The notes under the pieces were generated by a model. It had not been told where the DNA came from, ran no database searches, and saw nothing but the letters and a program-made list of their open reading frames with translations. Below are positions 41,737 to 55,599 of a stretch of 64,000 nt of DNA, piece by piece. The position numbers were made by a program, and so were the translations under genes. How positions within the stretch are numbered: position 1 is the stretch's first letter; every line of letters begins with the position of its first letter. The DNA lies in the NCBI RefSeq assembly GCF_050947335.1, contig NW_027473486.1, positions 186,001-250,000 of the forward strand, written 5' to 3'. This DNA is from Megachile rotundata. Taxonomy: Eukaryota; Arthropoda; Insecta; Hymenoptera; Megachilidae.

Positions 41737-43813
41737 TAATAATATGAGTTAGATTGATAATAATAAGAGTAATAAGTATAGTACTTGTCGTTCTATCGAT
41801 CATATAAGCATAATATGGCTAATAATATGAGTTAGATTGATAATAGTATGAGTATTAGGTATAGTAATTGTCGTTCTATCGATCATTTAAGCATAATATG
41901 GCTAATAATATGAGTTAGATTGATAATAATAAGAGTAATGAGTATAGTAATTGTAGTTCTATCGATCATTTAAGCATAATATGGCTAATAATATGAGTTA
42001 GATTCATAATAATAAGAGTAATAAGTATAGTAATTGTCGTTCTATCGATCATATAAGCATAATATGGCTAATAATATGAGTTAGCTTGATAATAATAAGA
42101 GTAATAAGTATAGTAATTGTCGTTCTATCGATCATTTAAGCATAATATGGCTAATAATATGAGTTAGATTGATAATAATAAGAGTAATAAGTATAGTAAT
42201 TGTCGTTCTATCGATCATTTAAGCATAATATGGCTAATAATATGAGTTAGGTTGATAAAAATAAGAATAATAAGTATAGTAATTGTCGTTCTGTCGATCA
42301 TATAAGCAGAATATGGCTAATAATATGAGTTAGCTTGATAATAATAAGAGTAATAAGTATAGTACTTGTCGTTCTATCGATCATATAAGCATAATATGGC
42401 TAATAATATGAGTTAGATTGATAATAGTATGAGTAATAGGTATAGTAATTGTCGTTCTATCGATCATATAAGCATGATATGGCTAATAATATGAGTTAGA
42501 TTGATAATAGTAAGTGTAATAAGTACAGTAATTGTCGTTCTGTCGATCATATAAGCATAATATGGCTAATAATATGAGTTAGATTGATAATAATAAGAGT
42601 AGTGAGTATAGTAATTGCCGTTCTATCGATCATATAAGCATAATATGGCTAATAATATGAGTTAGATTGATAATAATAAGAGTAATGAGTATAGTAATTG
42701 TAGTTCTATCGATCATTTAAGCATAATATGGCTAATAATATGAGTTAGATTCATAATAATAAGAGTAATAAGTATAGTAATTGTCGTTCTGTCGATCATA
42801 TAAGCATAATATGGCTAATAATATGAGTTAGCTTGATAATAATAAGAGTAATAAGTATAGTACTTGTCGTTCTATCGATCATATAAGCATAATATGGCTA
42901 ATAATATGAGTTAGATTGATAATAGTATGAGTAATAGGTATAGTAATTGTCGTTCTATCGATCCTATAAGCATAATATGGCTAACAATATGAGTTAGATT
43001 GATAATAGTAATTGTAATAAGTACAGTAATTGTCGTTCTGTCGATCATATAAGCATAATATGGCTAATAATATGAGTTAGATTGATAATAATAAGAGTAG
43101 TGAGTATAGTAATTGCCGTTCTATCGATCATATAAGCATAATATGGCTAATAATATGAGTTAGATTGATAATAATAAGAGGAATAAGTATAGTAATTGTC
43201 GTTCTATCGATCATATAAGCATAATATGGCTAATAATATGAGTTAGATTGATAATAATAAGAGTAATAAGTATAGTACTTGTCGTTCTATCGATCATATA
43301 AGCATAATATGGCTAATAATATGAGTTAGATAGATAATAGTATGAGTATTAGGTATAGTAATTGTCGTTCTATCGATCATTTAAGCATAATATGGCTAAT
43401 AATATGAGTTAGATTGATAATAATAAGAGTAATGAGTATAGTAATTGTAGTTCTATCGATCATATCTGCATAATATGGTTAATAATATGAGTTAGATTCA
43501 TAATAATAAGAGTAATAAGTATATAGTAATTGTCGTTCTATCGATCATTTAAGCATAATATGGCTAATAATATGAGTTAGATTGATAATAATAAGAGTAA
43601 TAAGTATAGTAATTGTCGTTCTATCGATCATATAACCATAATATGGCTAATAATATGAGTTAGATTGATAATAATAAGAGTAATAAGTATAGTAATTGTC
43701 GTTCTATCGATCATTTAAGCATAATATGGCTAGTAATATGAGTTAGATTGATAATAATAAGAGTAATAAGTATAGTAATTGTCGTTCTATCGATCATTTA
43801 AGCATAATATGGC
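41737..43813 (+). repeat. third relative of the 35-monomer unit
   Basis: Collinear with 12775 onward: K, B, M-type, L, TTAGCTTG monomer, A, A, F, TTAGCTTG-K monomer, B, C, D. A six-monomer (498-bp) insertion follows, repeating the TTAGCTTG-K, B, C, D string from 42328 at 42826. After it the offset to the 12.8-14.7 kb copy is larger by 498 bp and collinearity resumes. Confidence 0.82.
43480..43564 (+). repeat. 85-bp monomer (extra AT)
   Basis: A class L monomer with AAGTATATAGTAATT in place of AAGTATAGTAATT. It is the only 2-bp insertion seen and looks like slippage in a TA run. It shifts the lattice by +2 for the rest of the window, which the downstream coordinates confirm. Confidence 0.92.
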
Positions 43814-45307
43814 TAATAATATGAGTTAGGTAGATAAAAATAAGAATAATAAGTATAGTAATTGTCGTTCTATCGATCATACAAGCATAATATGGTTAAT
43901 AATAAGAGTTAGATTGATAATAATAAGAGTAATAAGTATAGTAATTGTCGTTCTATCGATCATATAAGCATAATATGGCTAATAATATGAGTAAGATTGA
44001 TAATAATAATAGTAATAAGTGTAGTAATTGTCGTTCTATCGATCATATCTGCATAATATGGCTAATAATATGAGTTAGATTGATAATAATAAGAGTAATA
44101 AGTGTAGTAATTGTCGTTCTATCGATCATTTAAGCATAATATGGCTAATAATATGAGTTAGATTGATAATAATAAGAGTAATATATATAGTAATTGTCGT
44201 TCTATCGATCATATAAGCATAATATGGCTAATAATATGAGTTAGATCGATAATGATAAGAGTAGTAAGTACAGTAATTGTCGTTCTATCGATCATATAAG
44301 CATAATATGGCTAATAATATGAGTTAGATTGATAATAATAAGAGTAATGGGTATAGTAATTGTCGTTCTGTCGATCATATAAGCATAATATGGCTAATAA
44401 TATGAGTTAGATTGATAATAATAAGAGTAATAAGTACAGTACTTGTCGTTCTATCGATCATATAAGCATAATATGGCTAATAATATGAGTTAGATCGATA
44501 ATGATAAGAGTAGTAAGTACAGTAATTGTCGTTCTATCGATCATATAACCATAATATGGCTAATAATATGAGTTAGATTGATAATAATAAGAGTAATAAG
44601 TATAGTAATTGTCGTTCTATCGATCATTTAAGCATAATATGGCTAATAATATGAGTTAGGTAGATAAAAATAAGAATAATAAGTATAGTAATTGTCGTTC
44701 TATCGATCATACAAGCATAATATGGTTAATAATAAGAGTTAGATTGATAATAATAAGAGTAATAAGTATAGTAATTGTCGTTCTATCGATCATATAAGCA
44801 TAATATGGCTAATAATATGAGTAAGATTGATAATAATAATAGTAATAAGTGTAGTAATTGTCGTTCTATCGATCATATCTGCATAATATGGCTAATAATA
44901 TGAGTTAGATTGAGAATAATAAGAGTAATAAGTGTAGTAATTGTCGTTCTATCGATCATTTAAGCATAATATGGCTAATAATATGAGTTAGATTGATAAT
45001 AATAAGAGTAATATATATAGTAATTGTCGTTCTATCGATCATATAAGCATAATATGGCTAATAATATGAGTTAGATCGATAATGATAAGAGTAGTAAGTA
45101 CAGTAATTGTCGTTCTATCGATCATATAAGCATAATATGGCTAATAATATGAGTTAGATTGATAATAATAAGAGTAATGGGTATAGTAATTGTCGTTCTG
45201 TCGATCATATAAGCATAATATGGCTAATAATATGAGTTAGATTGATAATAATAAGAGTAATAAGTACAGTACTTGTCGTTCTATCGATCATATAAGCATA
45301 ATATGGC
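43814..45307 (+). repeat. 10-monomer (830-bp) tandem duplication
   Basis: Unit: G, A, H, A, I, E', J, K (GTACAGTACTT form), E' with ATAACC tail, A. The second copy starts at 44644 and diverges after its K monomer, at 45308, where B replaces E'. Both copies share a private AATAAGAGTTAG in the A after G. That links them as one recent duplication. Confidence 0.87.
44478..44560 (+). repeat. chimeric monomer at the 830-bp duplication joint
   Basis: The front is class E' (GATCGATAATGATAAGAGTAGTAAG). The tail is CATATAACC, otherwise found only on A monomers in the 35-monomer family. Exchange must have taken place inside the monomer, between about position 44 and position 70, across the near-invariant core. 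This is the unequal-crossover point that made the 10-monomer duplication. Confidence 0.82.
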
Positions 45308-45971
45308 TAATAATATGAGTTAGATTGATAATAGTATGAGTAATAGGTATAGTAATTGTCGTTCTATCGATCATATAAGCATAATATGGCTAATAATATG
45401 AGTTAGATTGATAATAGTAAGTGTAATAAGTACAGTAATTGTCGTTCTGTCGATCATATAAGCATAATATGGCTAATAATATGAGTTAGATTGATAATAA
45501 TAAGAGTAATAAGTATAGTACTTGTCGTTCTATCGATCATATAAGCATAATATGGCTAATAATATGAGTTAGATTGATAATAATAAGAGTAATAAGTATA
45601 GTAATTGTCGTGCTATCGATCATTTAAGCATAATATGGCTAATATTATGAGTTAGATCGATAATGATAAGAGTAGTAAGTACAGTAATTGTCGTTCTGTC
45701 GATCGTATAAGCATAATATGGCTAATAATATGAGTTAGATTGATAATAATAAGAGTAATAAGTATAGTACTTGTCGTTCTATCGATCATATAAGCATAAT
45801 ATGGCTAATAATATGAGTTAGATTGATAATAGTATGAGTAATAGGTATAGTAATTGTCGTTCTATCGATCATATAAGCATAATATGGCTAATAATATGAG
45901 TTAGATTGATAATAGTAAGTGTAATAAGTACAGTAATTGTCGTTCTGTCGATCATATAAGCATAATATGGC

Positions 45972-46635
45972 TAATAATATGAGTTAGATTGATAATAATA
46001 AGAGTAGTGAGTATAGTAATTGTCGTTCTATCGATCATATAAGCATAATATGGCTAATAATATGAGTTAGATTGATAATAATAAGAGTAATAAGTATAGT
46101 AATTGTCGTTCTATCGATCATTTAAGCATAATATGGCTAATAATATGAGTTAGATTGATAATAATAAGAGTAATATATATAGTAATTGTCGTTCTATCGA
46201 TCATATAAGCATAATATGGCTAATAATATGAGTTAGATCGATAATGATAAGAGTAGTAGGTGCAGTAATTGTCGTTCTATCGATCATGTAAGCATAATAT
46301 GGCTAATAATATGAGTTAGATTGATAATAATAAGAGTAGTGAGTATAGTAATTGTCGTTCTATCGATCATATAAGCATAATATGGCTAATAATATGAGTT
46401 AGATTGATAATAATAAGAGTAATAAGTATAGTAATTGTCGTTCTATCGATCATTTAAGCATAATATGGCTAATAATATGAGTTAGATTGATAATAATAAG
46501 AGTAATATATATAGTAATTGTCGTTCTATCGATCATATAAGCATAATATGGCTAATAATATGAGTTAGATCGATAATGATAAGAGTAGTAAGTGCAGTAA
46601 TTGTCGTTCTATCGATCATGTAAGCATAATATGGC
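45972..46635 (+). repeat. 4-monomer (332-bp) tandem duplication
   Basis: D, A, I, E' at 45972 repeats at 46304. Both E' monomers share GTGCAG and a CATGTAAGC tail, changes not seen together elsewhere, so the duplication is young. The first E' has one further change (GTAGTAGGTG). Confidence 0.88.
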
Positions 46636-48199
46636 TAATAATATGAGTTAGATTGATAATAATAAGAGTAATGGGTATAGTAATTGTCGTTCTGTCGATC
46701 ATATAAGCATAATATGGCTAATAATATGAGTTAGATTGATAATAATAAGAGTAATAAGTATAGTACTTGTCGTTCTATCGATCATATAAGCATAATATGG
46801 CTAATAATATGAGTTAGATTGATAATAGTATGAGTAATAGGTATAGTAATTGTCGTTCTATCGATCATATAAGCATAATATGGCTAATAATATGAGTTAG
46901 ATTGATAATAATAAGAGTAATAAGTATAGTACTTGTCGTTCTATCGATCATATAAGCATAATATGGCTAATAATATGAGTTAGATTGATAATAATAAGAG
47001 TAATAAGTATAGTAATTGTCGTGCTATCGATCATTTAAGCATAATATGGCTAATATTATGAGTTAGATCGATAATGATAAGAGTAGTAAGTACAGTAATT
47101 GTCGTTCTGTCGATCATATAAGCATAATATGGCTAATAATATGAGTTAGATTGATAATAATAAGAGTAATAAGTATAGTACTTGTCGTTCTATCGATCAT
47201 ATAAGCATAATATGGCTAATAATATGAGTTAGATTGATAATAGTATGAGTAACAGGTATAGTAATTGTCGTTCTATCGATCATATAAGCATAATATGGCT
47301 AATAATATGAGTTAGATTGATAATAGTAAGTGTAATAAGTACAGTAATTGTCGTTCTGTCGATCATATAAGCATAATATGGCTAATAATATGAGTTAGAT
47401 TGATAATAATAAGAGTAGTGAGTATAGTAATTGTCGTTCTATCGATCATATAAGCATAATATGGCTAATAATATGAGTTAGATTGATAATAATAAGAGTA
47501 ATAAGTATAGTAATTGTCGTTCTATCGATCATTTAAGCATAATATGGCTAATAATATGAGTTAGATTGATAATAATAAGAGTAATATATATAGTAATTGT
47601 CGTTCTATCGATCATATAAGCATAATATGGCTAATAATATGAGTTAGATCGATAATGATGAGAGTAGTAAGTGCAGTAATTGTCGTTCTATCGATCATAT
47701 AAGCATAATATGGCTAATAATATGAGTTAGATTGATAATAATAAGAGTAATGGGTATAGTAATTGTCGTTCTGTCGATCATATAAGCATAATATGGCTAA
47801 TAATATGAGTTAGATTGATAATAATAAGAGTAATAAGTATAGTACTTGTCGTTCTATCGATCATATAAGCATAATATGGCTAATAATATGAGTTAGATTG
47901 ATAATAGTATGAGTAATAGGTATAGTAATTGTCGTTCTATCGATCATATAAGCATAATATGGCTAATAATATGAGTTAGATTGATAATAGTAAGTGTAAT
48001 AAGAACAGTAATTGTCGTTCTGTCGATCATATAAGCATAATATGGCTAATAATATGAGTTAGATTGATAATAATAAGAGTAGTGAGTATAGTAATTGTCG
48101 TTCTATCGATCATATAAGCATAATATGGCTAATAATATGAGTTAGATTGATAATAATAAGAGTAATAAGTATAGTAATTGTCGTGCTATCGATCATTTA

Positions 48200-51100
48200 A
48201 GCATAATATGGCTAATATTATGAGTTAGATCGATAATGATAAGAGTAGTAAGTACAGTAATTGTCGTTCTGTCGATCATATAAGCATAATATGGCTAATA
48301 ATATGAGTTAGATTGATAATAATAAGAGTAATAAGTATAGTACTTGTCGTTCTATCGATCATATAAGCATAATATGGCTAATAATATGAGTTAGATTGAT
48401 AATAGTATGAGTAATAGGTATAGTAATTGTCGTTCTATCGATCATATAAGCATAATATGGCTAATAATATGAGTTAGATTGATAATAGTATGAGTAATAA
48501 ATATAGTAATTGTCGTTCTATCGATCATATAAGCATAATATGGCTAATAATATGAGTTAGATTGATAATAGTAAGTGTAATAAGTACAGTAATTGTCGTT
48601 CTGTCGATCATATAAGCATAATATGGCTAATAATATGAGTTAGATTGATAATAATAAGAGTAGTGAGTATAGTAATTGTCGTTCTATCGATCATATAAGC
48701 ATAATATGGCTAATAATATGAGTTAGATTGATAATAGTAAGTGTAATAAGTACAGTAATTGTCGTTCTGTCGATCATAAAAGCATAATATGGCTAATAAT
48801 ATGAGTTAGATTGATAATAATAAGAGTAGTGAGTATAGTAATTGTGGTTCTATCGATCATATAAGCATAATATGGCTAATAATATGACTTAGATTGATAA
48901 TAATAAGAGTAATAAGTATAGTAATTGTCGTGCTATCGATCATTTAAGCATAATATGGCTAATATTATGAGTTAGATCGATAATGATAAGAGTAGTAAGT
49001 ACAGTAATTGTCGTTCTGTCGATCATATAAGCATAATATGGCTAATAATATGAGTTAGATTGATAATAATAAGAGTAATAAGTATAGTACTTGTCGTTCT
49101 ATCGATCATATAAGCATAATATGGCTAATAATATGAGTTAGATTGATAATAATAAGAGTAGTGAGTATAGTAATTGTCGTTCTATCGATCATATAAGCAT
49201 AATATGGCTAATAATATGAGTTAGATTGATAATAGTAAGTGTAATAAGTACAGTAATTGTCGTTCTGTCGATCATATAAGCATAATATGGCTAATAATAT
49301 GAGTTAGATTAATAATAATAAGAGTAATAAGTAAAGTAATTGTCGTTCTATCGATCATATAAGCATAATATGGTTAATAATATGAGTTAGATTGATAATA
49401 ATAAGAGTAGTGAGTATAGTAATTGTCGTGCTATCGATCATTTAAGCATAATATGGCTAATATTATGAGTTAGATCGATAATGATAAGAGTAGTAAGTAC
49501 AGTAATTGTCGTTCTGTCGATCATATAAGCATAATATGGCTAATAATATGAGTTAGATTGATAATAATAAGAGTAATAAGTATAGTACTTGTCGTTCTAT
49601 CGATCATATAAGCATAATATGGCTAATAATATGAGTTAGATTGATAATAGTATGAGTAATAGGTATAGTAATTGTCGTTCTATCGATCATATAAGCATAA
49701 TATGGCTAATAATATGAGTTAGATTGATAATAGTATGAGTAATAAATATAGTAATTGTCGTTCTATCGATCATATAAGCATAATATGGCTAATAATATGA
49801 GTTAGATTGATAATAGTAAGTGTAATAAGTACAGTAATTGTCGTTCTGTCGATCATATAAGCATAATATGGCTAATAATATGAGTTAGATTGATAATAAT
49901 AAGAGTAGTGAGTATAGTAATTGTCGTTCTATCGATCATATAAGCATAATATGGCTAATAATATGAGTTAGATTGATAATAATAAGAGTAATAAGTATAG
50001 TAATTGTCGTTCTATCGATCATTTAAGCATAATATGGCTAATAATATGAGTTAGGTTGATAAAAATAAGAATAATAAGTATAGTAATTGTCGTTCTGTCG
50101 ATCATATAAGCATAATATGGCTAATAATATGAGTTAGCTTGATAATAATAAGAGTAATAAGTATAGTACTTGTCGTTCTATCGATCATATACGCATAATA
50201 TGGCTAATAATATGAGTTAGATTGATAATAGTATGAGTAATAGGTATAGTAATTGTCGTTCTATCGATCATATAAGCATAATATGGCTAATAATATGAGT
50301 TAGATTGATAATAGTAAGTGTAATAAGTACAGTAATTGTCGTTCTGTCGATCATATAAGCATAATATGGCTAATAATATGAGTTAGATTGATAATAATAG
50401 GAGTAGTGAGTATAGTAATTGCCGTTCTATCGATCATATAAGCATAATATGGCTAATAATATGAGTTAGATTGATAATAATAAGAGTAATAAGTATAGTA
50501 ATTGTCGTTCTATCGATCATATAAGCATAATATGGCTAATAATATGAGTTAGATTGATAATAATAAGAGTAATAAGTATAGTACTTGTCGTTCTATCGAT
50601 CATATAAGCATAATATGGCTAATAATATGAGTTAGATTGATAATAGTATGAGTATTAGGTATAGTAATTGTCGTTCTATCGATCATTTAAGCATAATATG
50701 GCTAATAATATGAGTTAGATTGATAATAATAAGAGTAATGAGTATAGTACTTGTCGTTCTATCGATCATATAAGCATAATATGGCTAATAATATGAGTTA
50801 GATTGATAATAGTATGAGTAATAGGTATAGTAATTGTCGTTCTATCGATCATTTAAGCATAATATGGCTAATAATATGACTTAGATTGATAATAATAAGA
50901 GTAATAAGTATAGTAATTGTCGTGCTATCGATCATTTAAGCATAATATGGCTAATATTATGAGTTAGATCGATAATGATAAGAGTAGTAAGTACAGTAAT
51001 TGTCGTTCTGTCGATCATATAAGCATAATATGGCTAATAATATGAGTTAGATTGATAATAATAAGAGTAGTGAGTATAGTAATTGTCGTTCTATCGATCA

Positions 51101-51800
51101 TATAAGCATAATATGGCTAATAATATGAGTTAGATTGATAATAGTAAGTGTAATAAGTACAGTAATTGTCGTTCTGTCGATCATAAAAGCATAATATGGC
51201 TAATAATATGAGTTAGATTGATAATAATAAGAGTAGTGAGTATAGTAATTGTGGTTCTATCGATCATATAAGCATAATATGGCTAATAATATGACTTAGA
51301 TTGATAATAATAAGAGTAATAAGTATAGTAATTGTCGTGCTATCGATCATTTAAGCATAATATGGCTAATATTATGAGTTAGATCGATAATGATAAGAGT
51401 AGTAAGTACAGTAATTGTCGTTCTGTCGATCATATAAGCATAATATGGCTAATAATATGAGTTAGATTGATAATAATAAGAGTAATAAGTATAGTAATTG
51501 TCGTTCTATCGATCATATAAGCATAATATGGCTAATAATATGAGTTAGATTGATAATAATAAGAGTAGTGAGTATAGTAATTGTCGTTCTATCGATCATA
51601 TAAGCATAATATGGCTAATAATATGAGTTAGATTGATAATAGTAAGTGTAATAAGTACAGTAATTGTCGTTCTGTCGATCATATAAGCATAATATGGCTA
51701 ATAATATGAGTTAGATTAATAATAATAAGAGTAATAAGTAAAGTAATTGTCGTTCTATCGATCATATAAGCATAATATGGTTAATAATATGAGTTAGATT
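48200..51800 (+). repeat. 29-monomer-spaced (2407-bp) repeat pair
   Basis: Segments around 48.6-49.4 kb and 51.0-51.8 kb are collinear at an offset of 2407 bp. The offset was measured at GTGGTTCT (48844 and 51251) and at GTAAAG (49331 and 51738). Shared private marks include CATAAAAGC, GTGGTTCT and ATGACTTAG. Edges are approximate. Confidence 0.78.
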
Positions 51801-54800
51801 GATAATAATAAGAGTAATAAGTATAGTAATTGTCGTTCTGTCGATCATATAAGCATAATATGGCTAATAATATGAGTTAGCTTGATAATAATAAGAGTAA
51901 TAAGTATAGTACTTGTCGTTCTATCGATCATATAAGCATAATATGGCTAATAATATGAGTTAGATTGATAATAGTATGAGTAATAGGTATAGTAATTGTC
52001 GTTCTATCGGTCATATAAGCATAATATGGCTAATAATATGAGTTAGATTGATAATAGTAAGTGTAATAAGTACAGTAATTGTCGTTCTGTCGATCATATA
52101 AGCATAATATGGCTAATAATATGAGTAAGATTGATAATAATAATAGTAATAAGTGTAGTAATTGTCGTTCTATCGATCATATCTGCATAATATGGCTAAT
52201 AATATGAGTTAGATTGATAATAATAAGAGTAATAAGTGTAGTAATTGTCGTTCTATCGATCATATAAGCATAATATGGCTAATAATATGAGTTAGATTGA
52301 TAATAATAAGAGTAATAAGTATAGTACTTGTCGTTCTATCGATCATATAAGCATAATATGGCTAATAATATGAGTTAGATTGATAATAGTATGAGTATTA
52401 GGTATAGTAATTGTCGTTCTATCGATTATTTAAGCATAATATGGCTAATAATATGAGTTAGATTGATAATAATAAGAGTAATGAGTATAGTAATTGTAGT
52501 TCTATCGATCATTTAAGCATAATATGGCTAATAATATGAGTTAGATTCATAATAATAAGAGTAATAAGTATAGTAATTGTCGTTCTATCGATCATGTAAG
52601 CATAATATGGCTAATAATATGAGTTAGCTTGATAATAATAAGAGTAATAAGTATAGTAATTGTCGTTCTATCGATCATTTAAGCATAATATGGCTAATAA
52701 TATGAGTTAGATTGATAATAATAAGAGTAATAAGTATAGTAATTGTCGTTCTATCGATCATTTAAGCATAATATGGCTAATAATATGAGTTAGGTTGATA
52801 AAAATAAGAATAATAAGTATAGTAATTGTCGTTCTGTCGATCATATAAGCATAATATGGCTAATAATATGAGTTAGCTTGATAATAATAAGAGTAATAAG
52901 TATAGTACTTGTCGTTCTATCGATCATATAAGCATAATATGGCTAATAATATGAGTTAGATTGATAATAGTATGAGTAATAGGTATAGTAATTGTCGTTC
53001 TATCATTCATATAAGCATAATATGGCTAATAATATGAGTTAGATTGATAATAGTAAGTGTAATAAGTACAGTAATTGTCTTTCTGTCGATCATATAAGCA
53101 TAATATGGCTAATAATATGAGTAAGATTGATAATAATAATAGTAATAAGTGTAGTAATTGTCGTTCTATCAATCATATCTGCATAATATGGCTAATAATA
53201 TGAGTTAGATTGATAATAATAAGAGTAATAAGTGTAGTAATTGTCGTTCTATCGATCATTTAAGCATAATATGGCTAATAATATGAGTTAGATTGATAAT
53301 AATAAGAGTAATATATATAGTAATTGTCGTTCTATCGATCATATAAGCATAATATGGCTAATAATATGAGTTAGATCGATAATGATAAGAGTAGTAAGTA
53401 CAGTAATTGTCGTTCTATCGATCATATAAGCATAATATGGCTAATAATATGAGTTAGATTGATAATAATAAGAGTAATGGGTATAGTAATTGTCGTTCTG
53501 TCGATCATATAAGCATAATATGGCTAATAATATGAGTTAGATTGATAATAATAAGAGTAATAAGTATAGTACTTGTCGTTCTATCGATCATATAAGCATA
53601 ATATGGCTAATAATATGAGTTAGATTGATAATAGTATGAGTAATAGGTATAGTAATTGTCGTTCTATCGATCATATAAGCATAATATGGCTAATAATATG
53701 AGTTAGATTGATAATAGTAAGTGTAATAAGTACAGTAATTGTCGTTCTGTCGATCATATAAGCATAATATGGCTAATAATATGAGTTAGATTGATAATAA
53801 TAAGAGTAATAAGTATAGTACTTGTCGTTCTATCGATCATATAAGCATAATATGGCTAATAATATGAGTTAGATTGATAATAATAAGAGTAATAAGTATA
53901 GTAATTGTCGTGCTATCAATCATTTAAGCATAATATGGCTAATATTATGAGTTAGATCGATAATGATAAGAGTAGTAAGTACAGTAATTGTCGTTCTGTC
54001 GATCATATAAGCATAATATGGCTAATAATATGAGTTAGATTGATAATAATAAGAGTAATAAGTATAGTAATTGTCGTTCTATCGAACATTTAAGCATAAT
54101 ATGGCTAATAATATGAGTTAGATTGATAATAATAAGAGTAATATATATAGTAATTGTCGTTCTATCGATCATATAAGCATAATATGGCTAATAATATGAG
54201 TTAGATCGATAATGATAAGAGTAGTAAGTACAGTAATTGTCGTTCTATCGATCATATAAGCATAATATGGCTAATAATATGAGTTAGATTGATAATAATA
54301 AGAGTAATGGGTATAGTAATTGTCGTTCTGTCGATCATATAAGCATAATATGGCTAATAATATGAGTTAGATTGATAATAATAAGAGTAATAAGTATAGC
54401 ACTTGTCGTTCTATCGATCATATAAGCATAATATGGCTAATAATATGAGTTAGATTGATAATAGTATGAGTAATAGGTATAGTAATTGTCGTTCTATCGA
54501 TCATATAAGCATAATATGGCTAATAATATGAGTTAGATTGATAATAGTAAGTGTAATAAGTACAGTAATTGTCGTTCTGTCGATCATATAAGCATAATAT
54601 GGCTAATAATATGAGTTAGATTGATAATAATAAGAGTAGTGAGTATAGTAATTGTCGTTCTATCGATCATATAAGCATAATATGGCTAATAATATGAGTT
54701 AGATTGATAATAATAAGAGTAATAAGTATAGTAATTGTCGTGCTATCGATCATTTAAGCATAATATGGCTAATATTATGAGTTAGATCGATAATGATAAG

Positions 54801-54935
54801 AGTAGTAAGTACAGTAATTGTCGTTCTGTCGATCATATAAGCATAATATGGCTAATAATATGAGTTAGATTGATAATAATAAGAGTAATAAGTATAGTAC
54901 TTGTCGTTCTGTCGATCATATAAGCATAATATGGC

Positions 54936-55599
54936 TAATAATATGAGTTAGATTAATAATAATAAGAGTAATAAGTAAAGTAATTGTCGTTCTATCGATC
55001 ATATAAGCATAATATGGTTAATAATATGAGTTAAATTGATAACAATAAGAGTAATAAGTACAGTAATTGTCGTTCTATCGATAATATAAGCATAATATGG
55101 CTAATAATATGAGTTAGATCGATAATGATAAGAGTAATAAGTACAGTAATTGTCGTTCTATCGATCATATAAGCATAATATGGCTAATAATATGAGTTAG
55201 ATTGATAATAATAAGAGTAGTGAGTATAGTAATTGTCGTTCTATCGATCATATAAGCATAATATGGCTAATAATATGAGTTAGATTGATAATAGTAAGTG
55301 TAATAAGTACAGTAATTGTCGTTCTGTCGATCATATAAGCATAATATGGCTAATAATATGAGTTAGATTAATAATAATAAGAGTAATAAGTAAAGTAATT
55401 GTCGTTCTATCGATCATATAAGCATAATATGGTTAATAATAAGAGTTAAATTGATAACAATAAGAGTAATAAGTACAGTAATTGTCGTTCTATCGATAAT
55501 ATAAGCATAATATGGCTAATAATATGAGTTAGATCGATAATGATAAGAGTAATAAGTACAGTAATTGTCGTTCTATCGATCATACAAGCATAATATGGC
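54936..55599 (+). repeat. 5-monomer (415-bp) tandem duplication
   Basis: The string GTAAAG monomer, P-like (TTAAATTGATAACAATAAG), E-like, D, C starts at 54936. It starts again at 55351 and runs for three monomers. The second P-like monomer begins TAATAAGAG. The offset of 415 bp was measured at TTAAATTG (55031 and 55446). Confidence 0.86.
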
